From: Voacanga thouarsii
Taxonomy: Eukaryota > Streptophyta > Magnoliopsida > Gentianales > Apocynaceae
Length of the DNA stretch: 64,000 nt
Direction: 5' to 3'
NCBI GenBank assembly: GCA_026120185.1
Contig: JANUWF010001636.1
Location: 1,736,001-1,800,000 of the forward strand
Shown: positions 13,287-27,379 of the stretch, piece by piece
How the letters are laid out: each line of letters begins with the position of its first letter
Position numbering within the stretch: position 1 is the first letter of the stretch
Program-made: the position numbers and the translations under genes
Notes under the pieces: generated by a model
What the model was told of the DNA's origin: nothing
Seen by the model: only the letters and a program-made list of their open reading frames with translations
The model's database searches: none

Positions 13287-16200
13287 CAAACTTGCCTCCG
13301 CTACTCCAGGACAATAGCAGGGGCGCAGTCAATGTAACAATCCAAGAACAGAACCAGTTCAATAAAGTTGCCACACTTCCACTAAGGCTTTTGATCTTAA
13401 CTGGAAGAATCTGCAGTAGACAAAGAAATAAGTCACGGATTGTGGCAAAACCATACACCAGAATATTTTGATTATATTTCTCAAATAGTCACTATATGCT
13501 TGGAAAGTGTTGAAAAGTTGGAGTGATCTTAGAACTAGTCCTCTTCCCTTTTCTTGTGGTGGCATGGTGTGAATGGCACCATCCTACAATATAACTTTTT
13601 AAACATTGGGCCCATCACCTCTGATAAATGAACTCGATCAGTTAATTTGTGGAACTGAATATTGTAGTTCAATCTACAAGGGGTAAATGAAACCCAAACA
13701 TGTGTAAATATGGTTGTTAATGTTCTGAATTATCTTAAGCTCCACGTAGGAACACTCTCAGGAGAAAATCTATACTGTTTGGGCACAAAGGAGATATATC
13801 TGAAGTAAGATTCCAAACAAAAGTTTTAATGCCTGAAGGATTGTGGCTTTCACTCCAAAAAATCTTAATTTAAGAATAAGAAAACAAAGTTGAATGCCTG
13901 CTACCAATGTCTAATGAAAGATAAAGCGAGTACCTCGGACATTATTAGCCATGGGATGGGCCCCATTCCAAGCGAAAAAAAGATGATCATCAACTGAACA
14001 AAAATTGTTGATTAGATAAGGAAGAAAAAATCTTGAGCAAAGCAATCAAGGATTATCATTAAGCTCTGTATTGATAAGAAGGCATACCACAACTCCAACC
14101 ACTGACAGAATACCCATTATGCTGTAGAGAGAAGAGTTCTCAGATACAAAACCCTGAAAGGATTCACTTGCTAGAGGATCAGATAAATAGCAAAAGGAGA
14201 GGGGATGACACAATACATGAGTTCTGTGTGTTTGTCTCTCTATATTTATGTTTTGCCGAGTATAAAAGGTCAACTTTATTGCAAAACTACCTTAATAAAG
14301 AAAGCAACCGCAACAAGCAGGAGACTAAGAGCCATTCCAGCAGAGGAGATCTGGAATTATTTCCCTTTTCATCAGATTACCAAAAGTGTTATCAGTTAGT
14401 GATATAAACAATTATTATTGCTCATACTCACAATGAGTAGAATCCTACGCCCAGTTTTGTCCACCAACCATGTAGCAACTCCAGTGGCAACAACCTGACC
14501 AAATGCAATAAATGCACATCGTTAGAGTAATATGAAATGGGGCAAAATCAAATGTTGGATTTTACATAAAGTAGCATAATTTTGTACCCTTATATCCGCC
14601 AGGATACAGCGAACAATTTTCATTAGTGGCCTCAAAGGAGAAAGGGGAATGGAAAGAGGGAAACTACAACATACATGGAGTTTCTGGGAAGAAAACAGTT
14701 TTGGAAGTAAATCCTTCGAAGTTTACCTGGATAGCACCCACTGCAAATGTTGCAATATTGCTAGATGAAATTCCTGTTCATTTATCGTTGAATGAGTAAA
14801 GTTCATTCTACTGACAATACAGCAAGTTATTACCAAAAAAATAAGAAGAATGAAACAAACTGAATTCTACACACTGCTGCCCTTTCTGCACATTCATATA
14901 AAGTTATTGGAGATTTCACACATTTTTGCAAATACAATCATTAGAGTTAGTTAAAGCTGTTTCGGATGTCTGCCAGAATTTCAAAGTTATCCACCAGTGG
15001 ACAGTCAAGTGATCTAGAGAAATAAAAGGAAGCAGGCATTATTGGTATGCATATCTCAACTATATAATGTCTTCACAGTTGCTATCCGATCTCTGCCCAG
15101 TGAATCCAACCCAAGTGGGAAAGAAAGAACTGTTTTGAAGTCATATTGCAAGGGGGACTGATTGGGGAAGGAAAAAAGGAAGTAAATGATTGCAAAATTG
15201 AATCAAAATATGGCGTTCAAGAAGGCATTGACTAAGAAAATTTCATTATCTTTACCCTTAAGAATGTTTTCAGCCAAATATGCAAACGTTGCCGGGAAAA
15301 AAGAAGTATCTACATACCAGCAGATCTAAAAATTTCACTGGAATAAAACAGAACACCATTTGTCCCAGAAAGCTGTTGCAGCATAAGCACCCCAATTCCT
15401 ACCTGCCATATAAAGATATGCAGAAATTTTAGAAAACCAATTCATTTTCATTCATCATACCCAACTTCAAAAAGTTCAAAAATTTTCAGAAATTGTCAAT
15501 CCAATACCATCATAGGCAACCAATATCTCTTCTGTTTGAACTCAGCAAAACGAATAGTTGTTCTTCTGCTTGTTGATGCAACAGACCTCTGCAAAATTGA
15601 AAAAGTTATTCTCAGAAATATCTGCATAAGAGAGCTAGTTTAAGTACTTATTATCCTTTGAATGGTGGTTAAGAGAATTTACCTTGATTTCATTTACTTC
15701 AAGTGAAATGTCCGTATCAAAACCACGAAGAACTTGCAATGAAGCTTCAAAATCATCTGTCATCCCCATCTTTGCCTAAGTTTTTTGGCAGAGTATTCAA
15801 TTACTTCATTCTTTTACACTTTCAAAAAGAAAGCAGAAGAAAATTTACTTCATAAAGCTTACCAACCACCGAGGAGACTCTGGGATGAAAAATAGGCCAG
15901 GTATCAAAGCTAGACAAGGCAATATTCCTGTTGCAGATGATAAGACGAAGTCACTTGTTGCTCAGAACATTTGTATAACATAAACAATGCTAAAGCTAGG
16001 TATGCAAGAGTAAATAATGTAGCAAATTTGCATGCTCAACGCACCATGAATCCAGGTTCCTAATATGTTTTGTCAATGCTATAAAATCACAACCTGCATT
16101 TTATTTTTACTCCCTAGTTACTTGAAAACCACCTCAGCCATTAGAAGATGAAGACACAAAGCTCAGAACCACACGCACAAAGATTCCATTTGTAGCCTTA

Positions 16201-18328
16201 ACTATTTATTCATTACTGCATATCATCTAATAAGTATACCACAAGGGAGCCAATACTAATTTCTGGGACAATTCTTGTAGTCAATACTTGATCCATCAAA
16301 TCAGTTATCATTGATTGATTTCTGACAATATTAGCTTGTTTCTTCAATAAGAAAAGAACATTTGCATTATATAATTTACCTGCATGGAAAGTTATCATTA
16401 TGGAAGCCAATCCTGTCCTCAAAATGCAAATCAATTACCCTAAAACAACCAGTACAGTTACCTAGCATGTGAAGAAGCTAAAGGGTTTCTCACAGCAAAT
16501 GCAGTTCATTTTTCTCTTCTCCATTCATATTCAATTGTACTGAAGTCATCTGAATTCCAAAGGAAGCTGTATATATTATGACCCATTTGATTCGCCTAAT
16601 AATTGAGACATAAAATGCATATACATTAACATATTGTCTTTTCCTTGATTTTTTTTATTGGGCATGTTGTTAATCCAGGCTCTAACAGATTTTAATCTCT
16701 TGCACTATACAGTTTCTTCTTCTTGTCCCTCTCTGTGTCAAAGAACAAACATATTCTGATGACAATTGTCTAAGAATACGCAAACCTTCAAATTTTCATT
16801 AATCCTAGTGAACAAAAATGACATTTTAAGACTGCATTCCATAGAAGAAAATGGATGAAAGAATACCAGAATAAAACCATTATCAAGATTTCTACAGAAT
16901 TACCTAGAACAGCAAGCAATCTCCAATTGACAAAAAGTCCTAGCAAGTAAGCCAGCATAATCCCAATTGTTATAGAAAGCTACATTAGAAAAGAAAAGCT
17001 TTTGCTCAATAAGCAAGTACATAGTAAAAAGGGAACTCAAGACAACAAAGCAAGTAACTCAGCCAACCTGGTTCACTGAACCCAAGGCCCCTCTCAGGTT
17101 CTGTGGTGCTATCTCTGCTATATATACAGGCACCTAGTGACATGCAAAAAAGAAAGAAATATAACAAGCTTGCCAAGATAGTCTTAACATCTTCTGACAG
17201 CTCCAATCAGAAATAACCATAAGAAAGTTTACTCATTACCGTATAAGAGATTATTCCAACACCAAATCCTTCTAACAACCTTCCCATGTATAAAAATGAC
17301 ACATCCTGAGAAAAATAACCAAACTCAGAAGCCCTGGATGAAGTTGCAAGTACAACAAGAAATCAAATGTCAATGATGTTGCAGGCACAGAAAACAAGGA
17401 AGACTCACCTTGGCAAAAGAAATCACAAGCCACCCAATGATATTAGGTATAGCAGCAATCATCAGAGACTGCAAATTCACCACCAAAAAAAAAAGGTTCG
17501 CTTATGGAAAAACTATGCAATTTAAACGCCATGTGCAAAGAGCAAAAAGGTAAGCAATTCAAACAAGAACAATAATCATACCCCTTTTCGCCCGATGTAC
17601 TCAGCTATCTGACCACTGCATATAGCCCCAACCATGGCACCCACATTGCACAAGGAACCAAACAGAGAGAACTACCTCAAAAATTCTTGTAATTAGTATC
17701 ACTTATATAACAAATTCAAATAAAACTCACGACAAAACATATCACATTATCACTCACCTCAGACACAGAAAGATGGAGATCCTGAATAATAGCAGATTGT
17801 GTAGGCGAAGAATAACCAGCCTTCAAGAGTAGCAAAAATCCAAAATCAAACACAAGAAACGTGCATATTTTCATAGATAATAAGACCATAAGAAGTCCTC
17901 AACTATACAATGCTTAAGTTGAAACAAACAAAAGAAAATGCGAACTTTAGGCACATTCAAGATTTAGAAACTTTAGAAGATCGAGCAGCTCACATGTGCA
18001 CCCTACACAACATTGATTCAACTTCAAAATTAAAAAAGATTCATCTTTTGCACATTTGAAATTCTTGGCAGCTAAACAAAAACAAAAGTAATAAAGGAGA
18101 AAAGAAAATGAGAAGTCAGTTAAGTAATAATACGGTGAAACCGAACTGGATAGGACCCAAAGCAACGATCAAAACACAAGCCACGACAGAAATAGAGCTG
18201 TCCCTAATGGCCTGAGAAGACCCCATCATGCTAGACTGACGAGAGCCCATTCTATACCAACTCCCAGTATGCAAGAACGGCTTCCGTAGATCCGCCCTCC
18301 CATCATCACTCTCTTCTCTGAAACTCAT
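12840..18328 (-). CDS. ERDL6: ERD6-like sugar transporter (ERDL6 type), 18 exons
   Basis: Twelve-helix MFS monosaccharide transporter; the Arabidopsis relatives ERDL6/ERDL4 sit in the tonoplast and export glucose from the vacuole by proton symport. Coding exons on the minus strand: 18328-18134, 17820-17758, 17671-17582, 17468-17409, 17305-17240, 17133-17068, 16979-16904, 15927-15863, 15775-15683, 15588-15508, 15402-15318, 14773-14727, 14494-14432, 14350-14291, 14153-14088, 13993-13934, 13410-13296, 12952-12840. They sum to 1464 nt, 487 residues plus TGA, the same length I recall for Arabidopsis ERDL6. Visible family motifs: YIGRKG in the first cytoplasmic loop, PESPRWLAKMG after helix 6, QQLSGTNGV in helix 7, [20 protein letters not shown], and the C-terminal signature [13 protein letters not shown]. 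The start is the first ATG, opening [20 protein letters not shown], an N-terminus typical of this subgroup. All introns are GT-AG except the last, which starts GC. The gene is tail-to-tail with the KCS gene. Confidence 0.95.
13258..13286. repeat. (GA)n microsatellite in transporter intron 17
   Basis: About 14 GA units (CT on the transcribed strand), beginning only about 10 nt inside the last intron of the ERD6-like gene, right after its GC-type donor site. Confidence 0.95.
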
Positions 18329-21300
18329 TGTTTCTTACTTTCCAATTGCAAGATTCAACCCAAGAAAACCCAGTAGAAGAATCAAGAAGATAAATAAGCT
18401 CTTCTCTTCCAAATACGACAGAATTTCTGATTATATATATTCTGGAAAGCAGAAAAAATATTTGCCGTAGGCTGCAGTTGAATTGCAGGTAAGAAAGAAA
18501 GACTTTCTCTTGAAATGATAAAGATGGAAGGTCGTAGTTATAATCGTAGTAGTGAGAGACTCAGCTGATACTTTGGTATTCTTGTGGCGTGGGCGGGTGG
18601 GGATCTGGACTGTCTGATTTGGTTTTTATTTATTTATTTATCTTTAAACATGGGTAAGGCCTTGGCTTTTTTTTTTTTTTTTTTTAAGGAAAATGCCAAG
18701 GCCAGAGGGGCAAGGCAAACCATAGATGGGCTCTTTGAAATTTTATAACTTGCTATTTTGTGAAACATTTTTCTTAATTCTTACCATCTTTCCTCCTTTT
18801 TAGTTATAACCAAGGGAAAGAAAACAAGAAAAAAATTAACGTAACATTTATTAATCTGTACGTTTTTTAATATATAAATAAAAAAATATATGAATTAATT
18901 TTAAAATTTATTACTTTCAACTCCCTAATAATCACTTGGCATAACATTTATCTTTGGATTATAAATCAATGTTTTATAATTTTAAACAAATAATAAGTAT
19001 TGTATAAGAGCGTACTTAAATTGGGGTTATATTGATTTTTTAAAATATAAATATGATTTTAAATTTTATAAAATATTTATGTATTCAAATATCAATATTG
19101 TAATATAATTGGAGCAAATAATAGAATCGTTAATATTTTATAAATAAAATTCATTTATATTAGATTATTTTTTTACAGAAAAAATGTTTAAAACAATATA
19201 TGTTTAAAGAGAATTGCAAAAGCAATGCAATTACACCATTAGGGCAATTGTTTTGTCACAGAGTGCCAAAAAGTAAATGAAATATTTTTTATTGTGTTAA
19301 ATTTATTATTATATCAATTACATTAGTTATTATAAAATAATAATATAATTATCTTTTAATATTATTTATTTTTCAACTATTCTAAACTCGGAGGAGGATA
19401 AATTTTGTTGATGTGACAAAGTACTCCTTCTATTAATTTATTTTCTTTCCATATTTAACTCCAACCAAACACGAAATTTACCTTTTTTTTTTACTTTAAC
19501 GTTACTTATTTTCCTCAAATATTTTCATTTTTTCACCCGAGTCAAACATAAGATAAATAAAATCATCAATTATCATTCAATTTATCTCTTAATGTATTAC
19601 TTTAGATAATCAAAATCAGTTTTTTCTTATCAAAAAGTGATTTTTTAGTTGTCTTGTTTCTTACAAAGTTGCCCATTTCACTCTTTTTGCTTACAAAATA
19701 GATGTCAAATCCTCTTCTTCAAGTGATTGGATAACTTTTACAACTTTCCTAATAAGTATGCAACAACCTAGAATGACTAAAAAAAGGAAAAAACAAAAAA
19801 AAAAAAAAAGCCAAACGGAGCATTTCCTTATATACGCCTTCCTTAGTACTAATTACTCTATTAGTTCACTTAAAATAGAAAGTTTGTGTCACTAAATTAT
19901 TTTTGAAACTAATTATTTTTTATTTTTATTTTAATGCAAGGTTTCGGATAAATATAGAATACATTCAAACTATATAGTACGATTAATTTATTTTATGTAT
20001 GATTCGTTTTTTCAATTAAGATAATAAAGATATTATTTATTACTCATAGAAACGAAGACATTACTATTATTATTTTTTATAAAGTCTTAAAGATATACAT
20101 TAGTTAGAGGAATATTAGAAAAAATAATAAATTAATTATCATTTAAAAAATAAAATAGACTTATCATTTGGAACAAACAAAAAAGGAAAATTGATCTTAT
20201 CATTTCTCGGATGGAGGAAGTGTCAAATATTAATTACTTCCAGACAGTTGTTTGGACTTATTAAGTTTTGTCGGAAAATCAAATATTGTTATCTTATCTG
20301 GCATTGATCCTGTGGCCCACCTAATTGATGTCCTCCAAAAAATAAAAAATAAAATAAAAATCTATGGTTTTTATTGGAATAAAAAAGTGCATTAAGAAAT
20401 TTAACACATTACACATAGGGGGAAAAACCCCCAAAACATAAAAAAAAAAAAAAGGGGCTTCTTTTTTAATTTTTGTATACTGTGGATGGGTTGGAGGCAT
20501 ATGGGGCCGCGCAAGTTGCGTACAGTAATTTGTGCAGTAATTTTACGACCCAAATTAAAAATAGTGAAAATTTAATGTCCAAAAAAATAATTACGTGTAT
20601 TTTTTTTTAATAGAATGACATCGTTTTGATAATTTAGAACGACGTCATTTTAATATTTATATAATTATGTGAAATGTTCATATAATTATATAAATGTGTT
20701 CAAATGAAACTCAGGGGTTCACAAAAATCACTTCCTTAGACATATTTTCCTTTTTTGTCTTCTCAATATCTTTAAATTATTTATGTCTTTTTTTTTTGTA
20801 TTTTTGGAAAAATATTACGGCCAAAATAAAAAATGAAGGGGCATGGACCTTGAGATGCCCATGGGTACAAATTGAGGGCTGTGCAATTTTAATATGGATT
20901 TTGTAAAGTTATTTTACGATTTAAATTAAAGAAATAATAATTTAATAATAATGAAAATAATTGTATGCCAAAAATATTTTTAACAGAGTAATATTATTTT
21001 TATTACAATAAAATTTATTTATTAAACCGTAATTATTATTCATGTAATGATATTATTTATAATTAATTACACAATTTTTATACGCGGCATTTCAGTTCCG
21101 AGAGGACAGTTGAAAAACGACAGCTGTCTGGGTGTCTCCTAGTATCAACTTCGACCAGCTCATGATGTGTACTTTTCTGTTCTGTGGAATAATGGAAATT
21201 GAAAAATGCCAAAGGGTTCCCTATAATATAAAATACTCTATCCATTCTAATTAAATTAATTAATTTATTATTTTAAATTATTTAAATTTTTTAATACTTT

Positions 21301-21740
21301 TATTAAATTTTTTAATATATTATATATTATAAAATAATCAATATGTCATATATATTATTTTATATATTTAAATTTGATATAAAACATTATGGAATTCACA
21401 TATTTATATTTTTATTATATTATATTATATTTTATTATTATATTTTAATTTTTATTTTTATATAAAATATCGTGTCAAGTTAATTATTATTAATTCAGTT
21501 GAAACGAAAAGATAGCACGTTGAATATTTCATCAAAATAGTAATCCGGGCCTCTTTTTTTTTATTTGGTGGGCCGGAATCCGATGATTGTATTTATCATA
21601 TAATAACATTCCACTTGCATCCCTAGATTCCCAGTTGGTACTACAAATCATAATTCTAGGTTGAAGGTTTAAAATTGAGTGAGTGTGTAGGTTTTGCCAT
21701 ATTTGTTAAAGAAAGGGAGTTACATGAATAAAATTGATGG

Positions 21741-21779
<39 letters not shown>

Positions 21780-23727
21780 GATGAGAGTATATTTTTTTAA
21801 ATATTAATATTTGAACGTGACATATAAATATTAATTGAGATATATCATTACATTAGTAGTAAGGATTATATTCGCAGGATAAATATAGTTCAGAGGTTAA
21901 AAAAATTTAAAAAAAAAAGCTTAAGGATACATAATCAAGACAAAAAATAATTTAAGAATTAAATCAACAAAATTTCTTTTTTTTTAACATTTCTTATTAA
22001 TTTGATAAATCATTTAACATGATCAAATGTTGAGACGCATATTAATTATTATTTTTTTCTTTATCAAAACTAGTCATAAGTGACTGGTAATTGATTTATT
22101 TTTCTAAATTGGTTCATGACTTTTTTTTTTTTTTTGGGTGGGGGGTGGAAAGAAGTTAGATTGAGCGGGTATTATTACTTTTCTATTAAATTAAATTGTT
22201 GATAATTAGAATAACAAAATTCTAGCTATCTAGTTTATCATGCACATTATAAAAATTATAATTTTTAAGCAGAAAAACTGGACATTATTAAAGAGTAATT
22301 TCTAGAACAAAAGAGGGAGAGAATGCCAAAGCAATTTGGACAAATTCAATATGTTCTTTATTGGGCCCTATTGGACTTATCTAAACATTTTCTTTGTTTT
22401 TTTTTTTTTTGAGTTAATGCAACATTCCTTCGTTGGCCCATTTTCCACAGATCTCTATTGGCCCTTTTAGGAGGGGCTTGAAAGGCCCATTAAAAGAGAG
22501 GAGATATTCAGTAGTTTTAAACTATCCTCTGTGCTCTACGCCTACTCTAAGAATTTGAGCAATCGGGTGCTGCTCCCCTGTGGTACCCAAGCCCAGATTC
22601 AAAAATGAAAAACTTTAATTATTAAAATCCTTTTTGCTGAATTGTCATTTTTAATGAAAAAAATAAATGTCAAAATTTGGAAATTGGAAATCAGTATTTT
22701 TATTGCTCAACTTTTTATTTTTAGTGTAAAATTATAAAATTTTATATTTATGAGGGAATTCCATACCATTAATATTGAGAAAAAGATTGACCATGAATAT
22801 CGAATTTAAGATATTTTAGATTGGTAAAAAGTTTTTTATTAAATAAGTAGGTATTTTGGTCTTGAATTTTTAGTAAAATATAGCATTTTTGCCCCTAATT
22901 TTTAAGTATATTTTTAGTCCTCATTTTTTTAATCTTAAAAGTGATTGTAATTTTTAAAAGTAAAATGATGTTTACAATCATTTTTCCAAAACTAAAAAGG
23001 CATATGTGATAAAAGTAGAGGAATTCGATGTGAAGACAATTTAACTTCGGAATTGAGGCAAAATTAGTTTATAGGTCTATTATGAGACTTTTAAAAAAGG
23101 TTAATAAATAAAAAATAGATCAAAGAAAATTTTGAAAATAAAAAAAGATGTTTTATCCTTAAAAATCAAGTCCAAATTCCCAAAAAACAAAAGTAAATCC
23201 CAAAAAGAGAAGAGAAAAATTTGTGTAAAAAAAAAAAAAAAGGACAAGGGAGAGGAGAAGGAAAGAAAAGAAAAAAACAATTATTTTGTCTATAATATTT
23301 TTTTATCATTATAATTTTTAATAATTTTTTTTATCGTTATAATTTTTAATATTTTATTTTTTTCTTTAAAAACAAGTAATTATGGTCATTAAATATAAAA
23401 ATTAGGAAAATGGTAAAAAAATTGCTAGGAATAAGGTAAAAAAAAAAAAAAAATTGAGGGTGAAAATATTCCAAACACCAAATTTGAGATCAAATAGACT
23501 AATTTACTAAAAAAAATAAAAAAATTTTGATCATTGTGTCAGTTAAGATTGGGTGTTTGTAGTCGCCGGCATCATCGCCCACCGCCACCGTCACCGTCAC
23601 CGCATTCAAGGTCTTCTTAATCACCGGGGTTAATCAGTGTGGCTTCAAGTTCAACCTCGAATTTTTCTTGAAAAAACCATACCTATCATTTAGCCCACCA
23701 AATCACCGACTATCCCCATCACCAAGC
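18329..23727. other. Intergenic DNA between divergent genes
   Basis: The first few hundred bases (to about 18600) are likely the promoter and 5' leader of the ERD6-like gene. The remainder is very AT-rich with homopolymer runs and no supported gene. Two stretches near 20520-20580 and 20900-20960 resemble each other weakly and may be decayed repeats. A short GC-rich leader appears at about 23560-23700, just before the glycosylase. Confidence 0.5.
21743..21776. repeat. (AT)n microsatellite
   Basis: About 17 uninterrupted AT units in intergenic DNA. Confidence 0.95.
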
Positions 23728-26173
23728 ATGGTTGTCCAAATGGAAGCTCAAATTCAGTCCCAAACTGAATCCCAGCTCCACCACGAACCTCCTACCGTCA
23801 CTGACGGAGGCGGTGCACCGCCGCCCAACCCTTCAGCAACTCCAAATAAACTCCCTTATCGGCCCAGAAAAATTCGCAAAGTTTCTCCCACGGTTGCGGA
23901 AAACCATCAAAACCCCACGCCAAATGGTCAAATTCTCATCCCAAGAATTATCGTTCGTTCTCTCTCTTCCGAGGGCGAAGTTGACACTGCCCTGCGCTAC
24001 CTTCGTTCGTCCGATCCTTTACTTGCTCCTCTGATTGACCTACACCCTCCTCCTATCTTTGACGACTTCAGGACCCCATTTTTGGCCCTCTCTAGAAGCA
24101 TTCTCTACCAGCAACTTGCTCAAAAAGCCGGTAGTTCAATTTATACTCGCTTTATCTCCCTCTGCGGCGGTGAGTCCAACGTCATCCCTGACATCGTTTT
24201 GGCTCTGACACTGCAACAGCTCCGGCAAATTGGGGTCTCGGCTCGAAAAGCCAGCTTCTTGCACGATTTGGCCAAAAAATATCAAAATGGGATTCTGTCT
24301 GATAAATTAATTCTCGAAATGGATGATAAATCATTATTTACTATGCTTACCATGGTAAATGGAATAGGGTCCTGGTCGGTTCACACATTTATGATCTTTT
24401 CACTGCACAGGCCAGACGTTCTGCCAATACATGACTTAGGGATGCGAAAAGGTGTGCAAATGCTTTATGGACTTGATGAGTTGCCTAGACCGTCGCAGAT
24501 GGATCAATTATGCGAGAAGTGGAGGCCATACCGTTCTGTTGCATCATGGTATATATGGAGGCTTGTAGATGCCAAGGGGCCTAATATGAGTGCTTCACCA
24601 GCAGCTGCAGATGCTGGTCTGAACTTGCAACAACAGCTGGTGGTGCAGCAGCAGCAACATCAACAGCATCAGCATTTTCTGGATCCTGTTACCGGGTCTC
24701 TCAACTTGGGGTATCTACTTCCTTGTCTATTTCTTAGTTTTGATTAGACACCAACATGATTGATCAATATCTTATGTTCCGGTTTTAGGTTATATTTACT
24801 TAATGTTGCGGATTTCTATTTTTGTCATCTTGTGTATTTTCTGAGCATTGATCTCCAAAGTATTTATATTTCCATAATAATTTCTGTGTGTAAAGAAATA
24901 TATTACCTCTGGTGTCTCTGGGTAAGTTTTATATGGCATTCAGTACTAGTTCAGTCACAACACAAAAATATTTGAACCCTTGGGAACCTTATTCTGTTTT
25001 CCTTGTTACTAATTCTTCCTTGATGTTGAAAGTGGTGTATTACATGCAATGAATAAAATACAAGTGACAATTTGTTCAACTTGGCAAGTTGTTATTTTTC
25101 ATAAGTACGTGTATGTGGATCTGATTCTTCTGCAAATGTGATTCCCCTTTTTAGGTGCACGTCTCTTTTGCTTAAGATAGGTCTCTCAGTCTAAATGTTC
25201 TTTTTTCGTTTTATTAGCATTTTGTGTGGAAGAATTTGGAAACCTGAATTTCAAACTCCTGATAACATTGCTATACCGTCTGATTCTTATCAAAAGAGAG
25301 CAAAATTTTTCTTCAATCCTTTTGGTATTATTCCGCTTGTCTTGGTGAAATATGGAATTAAATCTAGTGTAGAAATACAACTGTAATCTTGTTTTTAGAA
25401 TTGGAGTTGTCAGGATATGTTTCTATTTTCTTATTCATGTTAGACCAGGGAGGCATTGACCATTGAAGTTAAATGATTTAATTTGCTTTGTATTAATAAG
25501 TTATAAAGGCTTAAAACTATGGATGATGTAGCACAGGTTATGTTTCACAGCTTTTAGAAACTTGTGGTAACACTTTCCATTAGGAAACTCAGTGATTAAT
25601 TATATCAATAAAAGGATCAGAGTTTGTAGAAAATCAGTGTGGAAAGCTAGATTCTATGATTGGCAGATGCTAGTCACTTCTTAATTAGGAACTCATAAAT
25701 CGCTACAAGCACTATAAAGTTCCCAAGCTAATTAAACTCTGCCTTGACCCACAATCAGAATATAAGGCTTGTGTACTCCAACAATTACTTATATGTGCAG
25801 TTTTGCAAAGCTATATTGTTCACAATATAGGATATCAAGTTTAAGTTAATTAACTTCAATCTAGCCTAAGATAATATTAGTTACTACTACAGGCCTCTTT
25901 AAAACACATCCTAGTCTCATAGCCTATTTTGCCCTTGAAACAAGATGAGTGTCATTCTTTAGATTTCCTGTTTCTTTAGCCTCTTATCAGTAAGCAAAAA
26001 TGTGCCTCTGTATAAGTGTATTGGAGGGCTATTAGATGAATGAATGATGATTTCAGTTGGACGGTATTGCCAAGGCATTTGTCATGTGGTTCATATTCAA
26101 AATTTATGGCAGTAGATATTCAATTGAATGGAATTGCAGAAATATCTGTTTAGCAAATTCATTTTTATAGACA

Positions 26174-26224
<51 letters not shown>

Positions 26225-27379
26225 GACATAGACACACACACACACACATACACACTATGTTTGTTAAAACAAATTTTAGTATATTCACCTCTTCTTCTCT
26301 GCTCGGTAATCAATAAAACATGATAAATGCATCTTAATAGTTAGCTACATAAAACTTGGGACTTCATTACAACGTTTTTAAGGTTGACTCGAATGATGAA
26401 TAACACATTTTAAAACTTACTAAGAAATCAAATCAAGCTTAACCACATAGTATTCAGCTGAAAGAGTCATTTACCTATCCTCAAATTGGAGCTTTTTCTG
26501 AAATTGTGATTAATTTGGTATTTTTATTTTATTGGGCAATTTAATTTATCCACATTCATACAGTAGGAAGTAAAGCTTTCTGTAAGGACATGCAGACAGA
26601 CCTTATGTCCTTGAGACTAGAAGGATAATGTTTTCTTTATGATGAAGCTTTAACTCACTTTATTTCTAAGCCTATCTATCATTAACTGGATGGTTCATAC
26701 AGTTTGATTTATCTCCTCAGATGTGCATTGGTTTCTAGAATCTTCTTTATCCAGTTTGATAGGGGACCAAGGGTTCCTCAAGATAGAGATAAAATATAAA
26801 TGAAATGCGACTTTTAGGATGATGAAGAGGTAGTTGACTTCTGGAAAAGACTTGAGAAATCTGCCTTGAGGTATTAAGCAGGTGGTTAGACTCTTAGGCT
26901 TTATTGTAGATAAAGCGAAATCTTTGTACTCAACTTTTGCAGTTTAAGAAGGGCTGGGGTAAATTATTGATCTGCTGTGAAGTAGCATATTGCATAAAAA
27001 TTTGTCTTTATTCAAAAGAAGTTACTACTAACTAAGAGCATTCACTGTCATTTTAATTTATCCTATTGAGGTTTTTGAACAAGTTCTTGATGAATATCTG
27101 CTGTCCCCTCATGAAGAGATGTTTAAAGGAGAATGACCAGCTGAATCTGTGTCATTAAATCTGCCAATAAATGTTTCCAAATATGAATATCCCAAATGCA
27201 TAAATTTATGCATTGAAACAACATTGTTCAGCTCCCTTCATCAACACGTAATCCCCCATCTGCTAATTAGAAGCAAGTCATTAAAGGAGCTTTATTTTCT
27301 ACCTTGCACGTGTTACTGATCTACTTTACATATTTGCTTTCCATGTTTGTGATCCAGGGCTTGTGCCTGGGGGCAGTGA
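23728..27379 (+). CDS. HhH-GPD DNA glycosylase (3-methyladenine/AlkA-like)
   Basis: Base-excision repair glycosylase that removes alkylated bases; expected in the nucleus. Exon 1 is 23728-24710 and exon 2 is 27358-27379, giving 334 residues. After a Pro/Gln-rich N-terminus, the HhH-GPD fold spans about residues 115-300. The helix-hairpin-helix is at GIGSWSVH (G212-I213-G214) and the likely catalytic Asp is D236 in LPIHDLGMRKG. A poly-Gln/His stretch follows the domain. Exon 1 alone reads through its donor into a stop at 24747. I favour splicing because the exon 1 end (SLNLG, then GG|GTATCT) joins an acceptor at 27357 to give ACAWGQ and TGA; I recall this C-terminus from plant homologues such as At1g75230. 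The ATG at 23728 is the first ATG of the frame; Met5 (23740) is an alternative start. The intron is 2,647 bp. Confidence 0.85.
26177..26255. repeat. Compound (CT)n(CA)n microsatellite
   Basis: A CT run of about 15 units passes directly into a CA run with a few interruptions (agacatagac). It lies inside the long glycosylase intron. Confidence 0.95.

Noticed and set aside
20520..20960. Weakly similar segments near 20.5 and 20.9 kb
   Set aside because: Similarity is short and AT-driven; no boundaries or duplication could be defined.
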